From assembly GCF_014805625.2 (NCBI RefSeq), contig NW_023998565.1, positions 2,004,936 to 2,068,935 on the forward strand: DNA of 64,000 nt. The letters run 5' to 3'. The stretch's first letter is position 1. Each line of letters begins with the position of its first letter. Shown here piece by piece: positions 22,901-36,372 of the stretch. Under the pieces are notes generated by a model. The model had not been told where the DNA came from, did no database searches, and saw only the letters and a list, made by a program, of their open reading frames with translations. The DNA is from Glossina fuscipes. Its lineage: Eukaryota > Arthropoda > Insecta > Diptera > Glossinidae. The position numbers were made by a program, and so were the translations under genes.

Positions 22901-25900
22901 CGAAAAAGAAGAGAGATTTATATCAGAGCTCAAAACTTTTGTTTGCGAAAATCCAATGAATCAAAGCGTTAAAAAAGTACTTGTTTTACTTTGAAGTTAC
23001 TCACTTTGTTCTCAAAGTATATGAAGTTCAACAAGAAATTAAAATATTAATTGCCGAAACAAAATATAGACGACTATACGACGCCACAGAGTTGCCAAAT
23101 CCATCCAAACAAATCCATTTCAGTTAATGCAAGTTTTGCAAGCTGTATGCTACACTATACTGTTAACAATTCAATGAAATCAAAGGATTTTAAGTTTCAT
23201 GTGCTTCTAAGCCTTAGAGATTCTGAACAACGAGCACATATACACTTTACTTAAGCTTGGGGTTTCAATGTGTTTGCTGGTGAAGTGATTGAACTAATGA
23301 GCACCGAGTAAATTTGACGCATTAAGTTTACCGTCCGCGTAACTCCAGGCTGGAACAAATGGAAACGAAACAAATGTTGCTTGTAAACTGATGAATTGTG
23401 TTAATGGATTTAACTACTCAGCCCGTAAAAATAGTTAATGATCCAACTCTTGCAACTCAAAAGGGGCAAAATTTAACACAATCTAAATGCAAATTTCAAT
23501 CGGAAAGTCTATTAAGCAGATGTGATAAATTTCGCTATTCACACAGGTAGGAGATCGCTTCCTTCACCTTCCAAACGTAGGTTTGTTCACCTAAGAGCGA
23601 TGTTCGCCCACGAGGAATATCCACCACCATATCGTGCCTGGCTTCAGTTTCCCACTCTTTTACAACGAGTTTGAACAAATTGTAATCTCGTAAGTCAGCT
23701 TTTCTGCTAAGAATTGTTATTCGACACCTTAATGAAAACAATGAACAAGTTCAGAGTAGATTCAGAAAGAGAAGTTCAAAGCTCTTGTCTTTGGGTTTTA
23801 ACAAATGCAGTGACTTCAAGATCAACATAACGCAACCGCGCGATTTCGTCATTTAAAATTACTGTTCCTTCAAATCAGTTTAAATGTACAAATGATAAGT
23901 CTGTATGGCCCGAGGCCAGACAACGTTCACAGTATCACACAGTATCTGCACCTACACAGCGAAGATCAGCGATTTTGCTATTGAAGCGCCGACGGTACAT
24001 TAAAGCTGATGAGAACATCCGCCAGGTCAAGGCGGTTAGCACGCCTGACAACACGAGTTTACACTTTGAACACGGGCGCGTCCACTCTAAAATAAGAAAT
24101 AAAAAATTATGCAAGAGGGTTTTCCACCGAGCAAATATATCCTTAGCAGAAGGGACGATCCCGAAAACTGACATTGCTGCCCCCTCAAATTCGGGGATAG
24201 AACAACATTAATCCGTTCCGTTTTTACGCCTGTCAATTGTGGTATAACTGAAAGTGTTCGTATCTACGCTGACATGCTCTAACAAAAATGCATTTTGTCC
24301 ACAAGAAGGAATGATTCGAAACCTTTAGAGTCAACTGCCGAAATCATACACACATCAGAATTCAAAAATGGTCCCATTATATCTGAGAAACTAAAATTTA
24401 CTACAAACTTCGAAATTTCCGCGGCAGTCCGAGGACACTCCATGTTCCTACAGTAACTTGTCACAATCGAGCCAACGCTTTGCCAAACCCTTGAGCCCGC
24501 TCTTGTCGGCGATACAACGTGCAGCCTCTGCAAGCGAGAACGGGGAAATATTATCAAAGACAACTACGCCGACTTAAGAGTGTCTTCTGCGAGGGAAAAC
24601 ACCGCTACCGTCTTATATACAATAAGATGCGGGAATGGTTTGAAATCGTGCTGCCTCGGCTACGTCCATCAATGCGCCGAGTACCCCAACACGAGTCACC
24701 AGCCTGCACAGGCCCACCCAGCCGAATCTGAGCAAGAGATGGCCAGACGAGCGAGAAGGGATTAAACACGCCATCCCAAAGCCGCACCAGCTCCCGAGAA
24801 AGCGTTTACCGTCCGAGAACACTAAAAGAAAGCCCGAAATCTTCGTGGTTTATCTCACACTGTAAGCCTCGAAAAAGCATCCTCTAATCAACGGAGGTAG
24901 TTCAATTTACACCTACGCCGGTGGGAATCCAACATTGGTGAGCTGGTTTCAGTGTGTGTTCAGCCTCTTCCGAAACCTGCTCATCAGTTCGCCGTGAAAC
25001 TAGCACCACGATTCCAGGAAACGTACACTGTCCAACGCTTTGATGTACCAACCATAATATGAGCCGAATATAAAATCTCCCGGATTTTAAAACGTCTACA
25101 TCTGCAAGAAAGGGAACCATTTACCCCGAAGAAGTAGCTCGACAAGACCTTACACTGGTGCCAACCAATTTGTGTTCCATACCGCCACATGACCATCGCG
25201 GCGACCAAAAAGAGCTCGTTTGATATATTACTTTTCTCAATGCTTCTTTTCTTTTCTCACAGTTTTAATTCTCTTTACAAACTTAAATTAACCAAATTGT
25301 ATTCACAGGTGACTGTTCAAACAGGATGACCCACAACCAAGGCCCTTCAATTTCAAACTCAGGTCAGTGGCGAGACTGACACCTTCAGTGCGATGTCGTC
25401 CCGATCTTGGCGAAGGCATGGGGATCGTGAAATTGATGTAGTTACAGACCGATCAGAACAAGGATTGTTACCACCTCATCTACATTCACATGCGGGAGTA
25501 GAGTGTAATCGAGTCACACTGGCTCCCTCCGTCCAAGCGACGGCCACTTCAACGCTCGACCGCCGATCGACGAAGAATTTCGCAATTGCCCGATCAAGGC
25601 ATGGCCAACTCGTTGATAGTCGCCCACCACGGCTACGCCTATGTTGAGACTAAAGCCGGCGTTATTCGAGAGGCCCCAGCAAATGCGTAGGTTCATGGAC
25701 TTGTCCACAGTTGTGCGAGTTAAAGCAGCCGGGTCTGGCCTACTAATTTTACGCAGTTAGCCGAGCGGTCCTAATCGACGGGGCGCGACGTGAGCTCGGT
25801 GAACAGGAAAGTGGAGTGGGCGAACGAACGCCACGAGTAAGTTAAGCCGAATCTGCGTCTACGAGAAACAACTTACGGTGCTTTCAACAATCACTCCCCG

Positions 25901-25955
25901 GAAGAGCCGAAGATCTGTGAGGAGTCAAAGACGTCCTTCGTGTCGCAAGGGAGAG
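22901..25955 (+). mobile_element. Heavily degraded LTR-retroelement-like sequence (gypsy4), with polypurine tract
   Basis: Little is firm here. At 24991-25056 the plus strand encodes VKLAPRFQETYTVQRF, which resembles the Lys-Leu-Ala-Pro-Arg-Phe segment at the C-terminus of gypsy integrases. At 25947-25955 a purine run aagggagag precedes TGTTAG, as expected for a polypurine tract followed by the 3' LTR. No intact pol block was found between 22901 and 24900, and the reading of 23.0-24.9 kb as part of this element is an inference. Base composition from 23.5 to 26.0 kb is clearly more GC-rich than the flanks. Short frames here on both strands are not convincing genes. Confidence 0.35.
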
Positions 25956-25974
25956 TGTTAGATTTAATTCAGAG

Positions 25975-27190
25975 TTAAGCATTAATTGTTATGTTAAGTT
26001 GACCTGACAGATGACGGGTATGGAGAAACCCAATAAAAAAATAGCTGTCTTCTGATTGGAATGTGGTAAGCTTGTCAAAGATAACCCTAACGGAAATCCA
26101 AATCATGTGAGTTCCATCGGCTTCTGAGTCGATGGACCGACAATTTCCGGTGTTTTGTGTCTTCTGAGCGGGGCAGGCAACCGGTAAACACACCGTCACG
26201 CGAAAGCTTTGTTTGTCTTCTTCTCCTAGCTAAGTTAGTCAGTAAGTAAGTTGATGAACAAAAATAAAAACGACGAGCGGAACGATCCCCAAAAATAAAT
26301 TTCTTGTGGGAGGGATACCTGGAGATCAGCGAGTTAGCGCCAGCACTAAAGTAGCGGCAAAAACCTGCCTTACAAGACATATCGGGTACCATATGATTTT
26401 CTGGCCATATACCGAATGACCCACCCAGGACTAACCAGTGTTTACTTAAAAATGGGCCAGCGTAATAAATATTATCTTTATCAAACGGCTTACAAGGTGT
26501 TTTCCAAGGGAGAATTGCCATTTCAGTTTGTTGGTCGGTACGAGTTGTCTGGCAAGCACAATTATCGATCAAATTCTCTATAGCTTTATTCAATCTTTTC
26601 CACTAACAATAGGCTCAAGGTAAAATCTTTATTTTTGTTATTCCAAAATGCGTAGTATGTAATTCATCTATTACTCGTTTTGCAATAATTATAGGATGAC
26701 CACTTGTATGTCATGCATTAAACACTCATTATGTAAGCTAAACTCAGTTTGAACAATTCCAAACCATAATGTTGCGTACGAGTTGCTACACACCGCTACG
26801 CCATATGGGCTGGCATTCACGGCTGAAACTTACGGCAATTTAGGATTAAAATGCATCGTCACTACATTCGTTTGAATTTGCTTCTCGACTTCATGAAACG
26901 TTTTCCCGCATTGCACTTTACAATGTCCTTATTTAGTAATTTGTCTAGGGGATATACGATGTTACGCAGATGCTTAACAAATCAACCATAGTAGTTTATG
27001 AGCCCAAGGAGAGCGGGAACCTCATCTTTATTTGTTAGTTTTCGCACACTTTAGATGGCGTTAATTTTGCTTTGTATATGATGTATACCGCTTTTATCAA
27101 TTAAATAACCACAGTATTCAATGGAAGTATTTATCCCTCTATTAAGCGAGTATCACAAGTATCTGAACTTGTGTTAACTGTTCAGGATTT
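25975..27190 (-). mobile_element. Degraded Ty3/gypsy pol fragment (gypsy3: RT end, RNase H, integrase)
   Basis: On the minus strand the RT end reads VPALLGLINYYG, then FVKHLRNIVYPLDKLL (about 27030-26945). It is followed by a broken RNase H and an integrase zinc-binding region (THFGITKIKIL near 26650, LIDNCACQTTR near 26555). The integrase core has WKTPCKPFDKDNIYYAGPFL and KHWLVL...WPENHMV (26515-26385); the expected Asp after Tyr in the first catalytic box appears shifted to Tyr-Tyr-Ala-Gly. Stops are frequent before 26593. The motif style is that of the gypsy-like pol group often labelled K02A2.6-like. Confidence 0.75.
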
Positions 27191-28969
27191 TTTAATTATT
27201 GAAACGGCGTTCGAGCGCTTTGACCAGAGCTCCGTGATAAAGAATGAAAGACGTGAAACCTAAGTGAAACTTATCGCGGGTCCTTGTTTATAGACTATTC
27301 TAACATGTAAACAGCGTTATAAGCATAGCTTTTTACGCTGATTTTTTTGCGGTAGAGCTGTATGATTTTTTTTCCAGGGATACTCGCGGACTGCTAAATT
27401 AATCATCATTCGTTATTTTCCTTTCTTTTTTTTTTTGACCCCTAAAACTAGTGCTAGATTTATTTATGTTTGTAAAAGCTGCGTAATTATTAATGTATAA
27501 GAGAATTTAACACAAACTCAAGCACCACATCAGTGTAGTTAGGCGATGACTTGATTGTGAAAGACGATGGCACACTATCAATTCTTCCCGTATCGCGACT
27601 CATCAAATCCCATTACGCAAAAGAAATCTATCTAATCTTTATGCTCCTTAGGGCTCGACGTTGATCCACCCCTGCATCAAGATTTCTTCTCCTTTGTTTT
27701 CTTCACATATTGGTAAAAAAAAGGTTGTCGAAGATGTGCCAATGCCAACGATATTATTGATAAATAACGTTGCGCCTTTCTTATTCTTTTTTTATTTATT
27801 CTATTTATTTCTCATAATTCTTGATTGAAATACATCTTATATTCGTCGGCTCTGGTAATGGAATTTCCTTTTACACACTTCTGGATCAAAACAAACCTTT
27901 TCATAACCCGGGATTACATATATTTTATTTAATATTTTGCCTTTTTTGTAACGTTTAAATTTCACATTGCTTCTTTTTTATTTTTATTTCCTTCTTTACG
28001 CTTAGCTGTTCGATAGATTTTACAGAAAACTTCTTAACGACTCAGCATAACCCCTTTTTTTCTTTTATTCTTTATCTTGAGAATAAAAAAATTAAATTTT
28101 TTGAAGGGTTTTGATGTATATATGCAAGAGTTAGATTTTATGCAAAAAACATTTAATTTGAGTTGATTCGATTTTTAGTAATTCTTTTTATTTATATATA
28201 TTCTTTTTTTTTATTTACATATTTTGCTTTTTAAATATTTGCGATTTTTAAGGGGATAACAAACGTATGTGTGAGTGTATCAACAAATTTATTTTATATA
28301 CGCATCTGTTTACGTTTTTATGAATAACCTAACAGTTGATTAATAATTACAGTTTATTACCTAGTTGAAATCACTTCAAGTTTTCAACAAAGAGTGTGCT
28401 GCAAAGAGTAAAAGTATTGAAAGTTCCGTTTGCGATTTATTTTAGCAATACAATTAACTTAATTATTATATTTGGGATGAGAGTGCTTGCTAATTATCAT
28501 TTTAAATTTTAGTACTTTGAAAGGCTTTTAATATTATTCTTTTTTCTTTATTTTGGCAACAATAATAGATTCCGTTCTTGTAGAAAATTTAATCAAGCAC
28601 AAAACTCTGGCTCCATTTCGCTTTATCTTGTGCGTCAGTTTAACAATTTTATACAATATACGAGAATTTTTTTTTTTTGTTTTAAATTTCTTTCCATCTT
28701 TTGATGAATGTTACATTTTTGTTTGTTGCTAAAATGCTTGTGTCCATTATTACTTAACTCTGTAATTTTTGCAACCTTCGCCTTGAGCGTTTGCTTTTAA
28801 GCTTCGCTCAAAAACCAGCACCAAGATGCTATATAAAAGAAAAAATATTCTCATGTCACACAGACGGAGTTTGAACTTTTGCTCTTTTAATAATTTTTTT
28901 TTGCATAATAGCGTTATTTAGAGAGAGGGAGAGTTATGAATAGACGTTCTCAATCCGACTAAGAAAAAC
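27191..28969. other. AT-rich stretch without recognised genes
   Basis: Long T-rich and A-rich runs, no coding-like frame and no clear repeat boundary. It may be retroelement UTR or LTR sequence by context, but nothing in it shows this. Confidence 0.5.
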
Positions 28970-29075
28970 TAAAAAAAGGATGTACACAACTAACAGAGAG
29001 TCACACCGACAACCAAATCGCAAGTGAACCCTTAACAGCTTAACATCGTCAACGTACATTAAGATCTGGCTATAT
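28970..29075 (-). mobile_element. Small CR1-like A fragment
   Basis: The stretch ggatgtacacaactaacag, then agtgaaccc, matches the A-family 3' UTR at 18398-18465. It runs directly into cgtacattaagatctgg, which belongs to the RT region (compare 19385). The fragment is therefore an internally deleted relic. Confidence 0.55.
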
Positions 29076-31126
29076 GAAGTTTTAGCTTAGCAATCTTGTT
29101 TCACTTCTTTTTTCTTAAAAAATAATGCACCCTGAATACACAGGCTTTTTGAATTCCCGCATGAGAAAGAGTTCAATGGCGGGAGATGTGTTGACAAAGA
29201 AAAAAAGAAAGCAAAGAGATTGTTCGATTTTTACAACATATAAAAAAGAAAGAAGTTTTTGGATTTAAGAAAAATAAAGAAAAATTTTGGTTTAAAAAAA
29301 GAAAATTGAAAGTTTCATAGTTTTCATGTAGGACAAAACAAAAATAATAATAGTTAATTTAAAAATAGATAAAAAACAAAAAAAATATATATATTTATAT
29401 ATCTATAAAATAAAGAAAAACAGTAAACGCGGTCAATGCTAATTTAGTGACAATTTTGGTTAAAAGGTTTCAGAATAAACATTAATATTATTGATAGTTA
29501 CATTAAGCGCAAAGTGCGCCTAACAAAGTAAAAGTATTTTTGAAAAAGGATAAAAGTTGCTAATTAATCATAAGAAAATAAAAAGTGCTGGTTGACTAAG
29601 GGGTTAATTTTGGGATTTGAGAATTTGAGAATTAAAAACATATTGTGTAGAAAAGGCCATTTTATTAACCCTTATTGTAGATGTAAATTGTAAGAAGGTT
29701 AATATATCAGAATAACTAACGAAGAAAAAGAGAGCAATCGACCTGTAACAAAAGTAAAGAGATAAGATGAAGAATCGATTAACAAGAAACATCCTTTATT
29801 GCTTTGTCATCAGAAACTCGATGTAAAATTGTTTATTTTTGCTTTTGATACTCAATGAAGCAAACGCTATCGGTATTTTGAAAGAAAAAGAAACATGAAA
29901 TTTGACCTACTCTGAAAAACAAATATAATCTGAAAATTTGCGCTTAATATCATATAAAAAGCTCACTATATTTTTATAGAAAACAGTACAGATATATCCA
30001 CCGATCGTGAGTTTTACTTAAGTACACTTCAGCCATTGTTTGCAGTGAGAAAGATTCAAAAAGACAGCGTTAAGCATAAAAATTCAGCTTTATAAAAGGC
30101 ACCCAATGGGTTTGGGATACAGCGACAAGCTAAGAATTTGCCAATAAATGGGAGCTGGTTGCTGTTAAGTTACCAAAGATTATTGAGACGTTGAATTTGA
30201 CTCTCATATGTCAATTACCTGTATGAATTCAACTTTATTTTTGTATTCGTACTGCCTTCGGAGTATACTTGACGTATCTTATAAGCACGAAGGATCTTAT
30301 AATTTATTTTTGGTTGCTTTGAATAAATAATTATACTTCAAGCATCTTATATTATAGATTGTTTTGATTTGTTTGATTCTTATAATAGCAGAAAAGTAGA
30401 TTGAAGAAGATTCGGATCCAACTGCAGGGTCTCCCCCTAAGTTTTTGGGTCCGAAGTGAGACTAACAGGTAGGATGGGTATTGAAAGGCTCTAGAGGCAC
30501 ACAGGATCCTTGTTCGATAGGTCAGAGTATCTTCAGGCCGTAACCGTCCTAGGAATGCCCGTGAGCAAAGATGTAGAACCCCTCCCACATCTCATGAAGT
30601 ACGTAGCTTAGCTATGCCACTTACGCATGGCGCGTAGGCCTCAATTTCCCTTATAGTGGCACTGCAAAGTTTTCCTAAAATTTCCTAAAAGCTTTATACA
30701 CAAGAGGACATAGATAGACGTACATTGCTTAAATAAAATTGGTGTGGTTACATAAAACTAAGTCTGATAGACGCACACACGCCTGTTTACAAAAAAATGG
30801 GCCCAACAACTTGGTGCCACAACATTAACGTGGGGGCACATACAATGATTACACATGTCTCATACACCATCCATGGCGCTTACATGCTAAAATTACTCCC
30901 CGCACACGTTCCATCTGCCTTCCTTCGCATCTGTGTGCTGGACATTAGCGCATTCACTTATTGGTTTCCACTGCCTCTTCCCAGCAGGACGGCACACTCT
31001 GCAGCTCAGTGTTTACCTCAAGGCCACAGGTCTGCTTTTATTTGTCGTGTTGATGTAGACTTTTCCGTCGGCATACTATTTTACGTACACATTTGATATC
31101 GTTGGCGATATCAATGGGTCCGAGCT
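29076..31126. other. AT-rich stretch, then a GC-richer block, no gene recognised
   Basis: From 29076 to 30350 the sequence is A-rich without a gene. From about 30390 to 31126 GC content rises and short frames appear (30588-30352 minus, 30797-31096 plus), but they show no conserved motif. Retroelement remnant is likely from the context only. Confidence 0.4.
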
Positions 31127-31190
31127 ATAACGTCCGCGTATATACCTGTAGAGGGTTTCTGTCGGTGGGCTGTTTCTTTGTTCCTTACAA
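31127..31190 (+). mobile_element. Possible Y-family LTR end
   Basis: The order of boxes taacgtccgcg, then acctgtagagg, then tctgtcggtgggctg is the same as at the left end of Y2 (34688-34735). It suggests a short, diverged Y fragment just upstream of LINE A6. Confidence 0.35.
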
Positions 31191-31369
31191 AAATGGTAGT
31201 GTTACGGGTAATAACGGAATTCCCTTACTCAAAGTTTCTTTCCTTAATTCTACTCTCACATAGTAGCGTCATTTAAAGAGAATTATGACAAGAGAACTAG
31301 TTCAAAATGTATTTTATTCATTTCTTTCTGACATGGAGTGTTTCTTTATGTTATCAAACAAAACAGGTT

Positions 31370-32757
31370 CTGATTCTGAGCGGTTTATTATTTTTTGGCT
31401 TTGCGAGTGGTTTTGTCATATGAAATGTGCAGTTATTACAGGCACTACGCAGCACTAGATCCTCCGAAAGGATAACGATGTCCCAACTGTAGGAAGTAGG
31501 ACATTGATTTTTATAAGCTTTTCACGGAGACAAGGAATGGTTTTTTTGGATTAAGTAAAAATCTCTTGGTGGACATCGTGGAGAAATTTGAAATAATTAA
31601 GACAATGTTCTATAAGGGCCCCTATCTAGGGCACTCACCTTCTCGGCTAGGCTATAAAATACCAACTTGCAGTGTAGTGTGCGGTACTTCATTTCCTTCT
31701 CCGCCTAAATCTCATATGCAGGTTCATTCGTGTGTTCCATCCTTGCCTACAAAGAATGTCAGCATGGTTGACTCAGCTACTAGTACAACAGTTACAAATA
31801 AGGTGGAAAGCCCCCCACGGTTCAGCTGTGGTGAAGTGGCACCTCCTTCCAATGATACCATTTAGTCTACTCTTTCTATATTTCTAAAGAGTATTAATGA
31901 AAATACTAAATTCGCCTCTCCCCCTAGCAGCTCGGGCTCGTTCGCTAGCCACCACATTGACCAAGTCGCACGAACTGCACAAGCTAGTGTTGACTCTCCC
32001 TCTCTATTTTCTCCTCAACTCAAAATTCTCTGTGAATCTTATCGTTTCTAGTAAGAACGATGTCTGCTTGACTACATTAATCTCAAAAGTATTCGTGCCA
32101 AGACTGGCGACTTACACCTTTAGTGTGTTATGTTACTGCAAAAGTCCTATCAGCCAATTTGAAGCGTGGCCCTATCTCAACATAGAGCTAGCTCGTCTTT
32201 TAAGGTATTACTTCCGACTGATTATATGGAAATTATATTTAATAAACCATTGCAGCCAGTTGGATCACTAATTCACTAGTTCTTCTAGCCTCAAAAAACT
32301 AAATATTCCTTCAGGACCGGCAATTTTCATTCACCAAAATGTTAGGAGCTTAAACTCAAAAATTGCTCTAATTTCAGTTCAAAGTTTTCAGAAAGAATCG
32401 ATTGGATTGCACTAGTGATGGTATTTTAGTTTCCATATCTGTTGAAGCCCCATCCTGGTTTGTGACAAAGCAAAAAAGTCTACTGATATAGTTATAGCGT
32501 TGGGTGACTTTAATTTGCCACAAATCACTTAGTGTTATAGTCATAATTCTGGCTGTGTGGTCGTTCCACTTCAACATCTGATAGAGCTGCTACGTTTTGC
32601 AATGAACTATTTGATCGTAATTTATTTCAATGTAACCGTACTCCTAACTGCAATGGTAGACTGCTAGCGAATTTTTACTCAGCATTGGGCTTTTGCTGTC
32701 AAATTGTATTTTTTCCCATTCCAACACGGCTTTTCGATCAACAATTACGAATCTTGT
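31370..32757 (+). mobile_element. CR1-like LINE copy A6, left part (ORF1 to RT start)
   Basis: ORF1 remnants start near 31380 (SERFIIFWLCEWFCHMKC, PHD-like). They continue through 31566-31865 (VPSLPTKNVSMVDSATSTTV), EN relics with ALGDFNLPQIT near 32490-32522, and the RT start with a diverged HGF block near 32725. At about 32757 the LINE is cut by the C2 element. The matching 3' part appears at 43780-44896, so both are probably one original copy that has also lost about 340 bp of RT. Confidence 0.7.
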
Positions 32758-33591
32758 TTGGTCCGACCGCGGTCAAGACTGTTGTTATTTTTTCTTGACA
32801 CTAGTAGCCATTCTGTTGTCATTGTGAACGATTTGAATGTGGAAGCCACACCTGTGCTTGCTAGTAGCTGTGGTGTCTATATCTCCGTTAAAGGTCCGTA
32901 TGGGAGGTTGGTTTTGCAAGCCTATACTGTAACTTTAATCAGGAATTCGATGGTAACTTTAGATATATGGATTCGGTGCTACTACTTGCTAGTGGCACCT
33001 CTTATGGTTTAGCAAGATGGCAGAATGTAGTGCTGGCTTACGCAGCCAAGTAAAAGAAGAATATTCCGAATGATGCATAACTAGAAGTGTGCAGTTGTTA
33101 AATGGACCCAGCGAATGGTTTAATTTTTATAGTCCAGTAGGACCTAGTGTCATTGATTTTACTATTACGAATGGGGCTGCATGAAGCAAAAAGGATGGGA
33201 TCCACTCCTCCTCCCTTGTAAGAAGCAGGATTGGAATATGGTATGTCTAAAGTTAGATCCAAAATACCAAAAAAATGGCAAAAGTCATCTGGAAGATTAT
33301 TCTGAAATATAAGCGCACGAAATATAGTCTATGGCTTTCAGAAGGTTAGGATAAGGTGAGAAGCGATCCTTAATCTTATCGTGGCACTAGTGCTTAGAAA
33401 AGTGTTGTAGAGATAGATGGTTGAAAGGCTTCTAGAGAATGTTGTTTTGAGTCTGTCTGAAAGGCAATTTGACTTCCGCAAGGGACTCTGTACCGATGAT
33501 GCTTGGGTACATTTGCAGGCATGTGTGAGTGCATGCCAGACGCCATATGTGCTAGGCATACTCGTCGACTTTAAGGGTGTTTTCGATCACG
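32758..33591 (+). mobile_element. R1/Waldo-like LINE copy C2, left part
   Basis: The sequence resembles the EN of C1: the C1 segment DHNSHSAVIVNDVNV has a counterpart DTSSHSVVIVNDLNVEA near 32800-32850. It then jumps to the RT palm (SLSERQFDFRKGLCTDDAW and GILVDFKGVFDHV, 33450-33590). At 33591 it is cut within the palm block by the 3' tail of A7. It resumes at 43571. Confidence 0.75.
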
Positions 33592-34686
33592 TTATTTATT
33601 TATTTATTTATTTACCTATTTACACATGAAATTCAACTAAAGCAAATTACAGTCGAATTTAGAGCCTCTTAACAGAAAATCTTATACTAATTGTTTTAAA
33701 ACTAGCAATAAAGAGAAACAAAAAAATGAAAATAATAATAATAAAGTAACTTTAAAAATAAATTAAAAATAATAATTCATGTACAAATAAATAAAAAGAA
33801 AGAAAAGAAAAACAAAGAAAAAAAACATGCACACAGCTAGCACAGAAGCACAACCGCAGCAAGAACAGATCCAGGTTGCAAGTAAACCTCTAAACCATTG
33901 CAAACATGCATAAGCTTGGCAAGCAGCACCTTAACAACACAATATTATATAAATAAAAAATGAGATATTAAGAATATAAGTTAGTTTAAGAACGACATAG
34001 GTAAGTCGCGCATATTAAGCAAAGTTGCTTTAATAGACTTTAAAGAGTCTGATAATGAGAATAAGTGATAGACATCATTTATGCTCCTGCAAACAACTTT
34101 GAGCGGGTTAAACAGCTCATAATTACATTTACATTGACTAAGCTCAATCAAGATAAAGTGCCTAAAGAAGCGGTTAGGGACATTTAAGCTTATCTCACCA
34201 AGTAATATGGGCGAGTCAATAGTATCATTTATTACTTTGATTAAGAATGGAATCCCAAGAACAAATCTACGTTTCTCAAGAGACGGTAAGGGTAATAGAA
34301 GCTACCTATTTTTATTAGGGGGAAGAGAGGCAATCGGGTACCTACTCAAATTCCTAAGGGCAAACAGCAAAAAATTCTTTTTAACAGATTCAATTGAATC
34401 TACATAGCACCTATATGAAGGAGACCACACAACTGAGGCATACTCGAGTATGGGTCTAACCAAACCCATGTACAACCTTTTCGTAATATAAGGATCATCA
34501 AGCTCTTTCGGCCACCTCTTTATTAAACCAAGCGCGGACCTAGCTTTGCGTAACGAGAGCTCAATATGCAAAGTAATCTATGGTCAAATAGAACGCCTAA
34601 ATCTGTGAACGTATCGACGTCCTTCAACATGTAAAAATCAATGAAATACTAAGTAATGAATGATTTCCTTCTTGAGAAAGAAAGCT
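33592..34686 (-). mobile_element. CR1-like LINE copy A7, 3' part
   Basis: Read on the minus strand, this is the 3' end of an A-family LINE: the RT end (RSALGLIKRWPKELDDPYIT, LVRPILEYASVVW) at about 34571-34302, the ORF2 C-terminus, the 3' UTR and the (TTTA)n tail abutting C2 at 33592-33615. It is interrupted at 34686 by Y2. Confidence 0.8.
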
Positions 34687-34764
34687 TGTAACGGCCGCGA
34701 ACGAACCTTGGGTAGAGTGTCTGTCGGTCTGTGTCAACCCCAAGTATCGCAATAACGGCATGCC

Positions 34765-34975
34765 GTTAGGCAAAATCGTGTGATTTTGTGGTACCGCTTA
34801 TAAATCGCATGATCTTGCGGGATATAATTGTTTTGTTCTTTCTTTCTTTTCCCTTTCATTAAGATAGGCAAAATCATGTGATTTTGCGGCATTCTTTTTT
34901 CTTTTTTGTTTGCTTTTACAAGATCAGGCAAAATCGCATGATCTTGCGGGATTTTGCTTGCTTTTGCGAGAGTAG
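34765..34975. repeat. Dispersed palindromic motif in Y2
   Basis: The motif gcaaaatc...gattttgc or gatcttgc recurs at about 34768, 34806, 34867 and 34927. It contains short self-complementary units such as gcaaaatcatgtgattttgc. Y1 has a relic (atcatgcgatct near 11788). Confidence 0.7.
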
Positions 34976-35422
34976 CGGCAAGCCGCTATAGAGAGCAGCA
35001 GAAAGAAGAAGAGAAGAATTGAGCAGGGATGAGAGGTCTGTCTGCTTTTTGTTTCTAAGATAGAAGGGAGAATTGTCTGGCCTCCGCTGAGGTTCAGACG
35101 TGTTATCGAGCTATTATAAAAACGGATTGGACTGTCATTTTGAACAGTAAGAGTGGTTTTGCTTTTTCCTAAATGAATTGCTGAAACACCTATCAAGAAC
35201 AAAAATTTAAAGAAAAAAGGAAAGAGATAAAAATTTAACGAAAAAAGAAAAAAAAACAAAAATCAAAGCAACGCGAAATTTAAACAATAGACAAAAGGAA
35301 AAACATAAAGTGAAAAATATATAGTAAAATTCGACTACCAACGAACAATTATATGGCGGAGTTTCAAAATGATACATTTGCATATGACTGGTGCCATAAA
35401 GCTAGAATAATAATTGCCAAAT

Positions 35423-35522
35423 NNNNNNNNNNNNNNNNNNNNNNNNNNNNNNNNNNNNNNNNNNNNNNNNNNNNNNNNNNNNNNNNNNNNNNNNNNNNNN
35501 NNNNNNNNNNNNNNNNNNNNNN
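35423..35522. other. Assembly gap (100 N)
   Basis: Exactly 100 N, probably a gap of unknown size inside Y2; the true length of Y2 is therefore uncertain. Confidence 1.
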
Positions 35523-36172
35523 CACAAATGTTATTACATGACCCGCAGTTAAAGCAGTAAGAAAAAAAAAACAGAAAAAAAGGAATATAAAAGAAAACTT
35601 CTACGGTAGCATCTTGCCCATAGATCGAAGAAGAAAGAAATAAATAGGAATAACGAAAGAGTGATTGAAAAATGTCTCTTAACTAAGGCAAATCGTGAAA
35701 GAGAAACTAAAGTATGAGTAGATAAATTTACCATTTCTCTTTGTCTCGCTGTCAAATTTAAGTGCATCTGTGCAGGTTTTGTTCAATTGCAATAGGGCGT
35801 TGATAGCTAAAACTCAAAAGTCAAGAAACGTCATGAAGCAAACAAATAAGAGAAATCAGTACTACGCCAGAGTATTGTGTTTTATTAATTCTTAAACGAT
35901 AAAACTGCCTTCAAGAATAACGAAGTGAAGAGTTGAGTGTGTTGGCAGAATGCACCAAGCAAAGCGCATAGCATTCGTGCATGAATATATTAAATATCAG
36001 TGACGGTATGCGTACCAAAATAGAAAAGAAAGAAATAAAATAAACAAGCCTAAGGCATATCTATGTAAATAACATAAAATTATGGAAATTTTGTATAAAA
36101 TATACGTGAGCTTCTTATTACAGTAGCTTTTGCGAAATAATATGCATTAAGGAGAAAATTGTTAATATTGAA

Positions 36173-36372
36173 ATATTTAAAAAGAAAGAGAATTATTGCA
36201 AAGAAACATCCACATTAATGTATGAGTTAAGTTAGAAAAAGTGGTCTACAAAGAAACATTGTTAATGTACAAATATTTAAAAAGAAAGAGAATTATTGCA
36301 AAGAAACATCAACATTAATGTATGAGTTAATGTACAAGAAATGGTTTACAATACCAAAAAAAAAAAAGAAAA
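36173..36372. repeat. 100-bp tandem duplication in Y2
   Basis: The box atatttaaaaagaaagag followed by attattgcaaagaaacatc starts at 36173 and again at 36273, a period of exactly 100 bp. The units diverge towards the end. Confidence 0.8.

Noticed and set aside
31566..32271. Independent host genes from plus-strand frames
   Set aside because: Sequence aligns with ORF1 of A2 (VRASSKNVSVSDMAESA against VPSLPTKNVSMVDSATS), so it is LINE A6.
36173..36372. CRISPR-like array
   Set aside because: Only two units of 100 bp without spacers; a eukaryotic tandem duplication within an LTR-like element.
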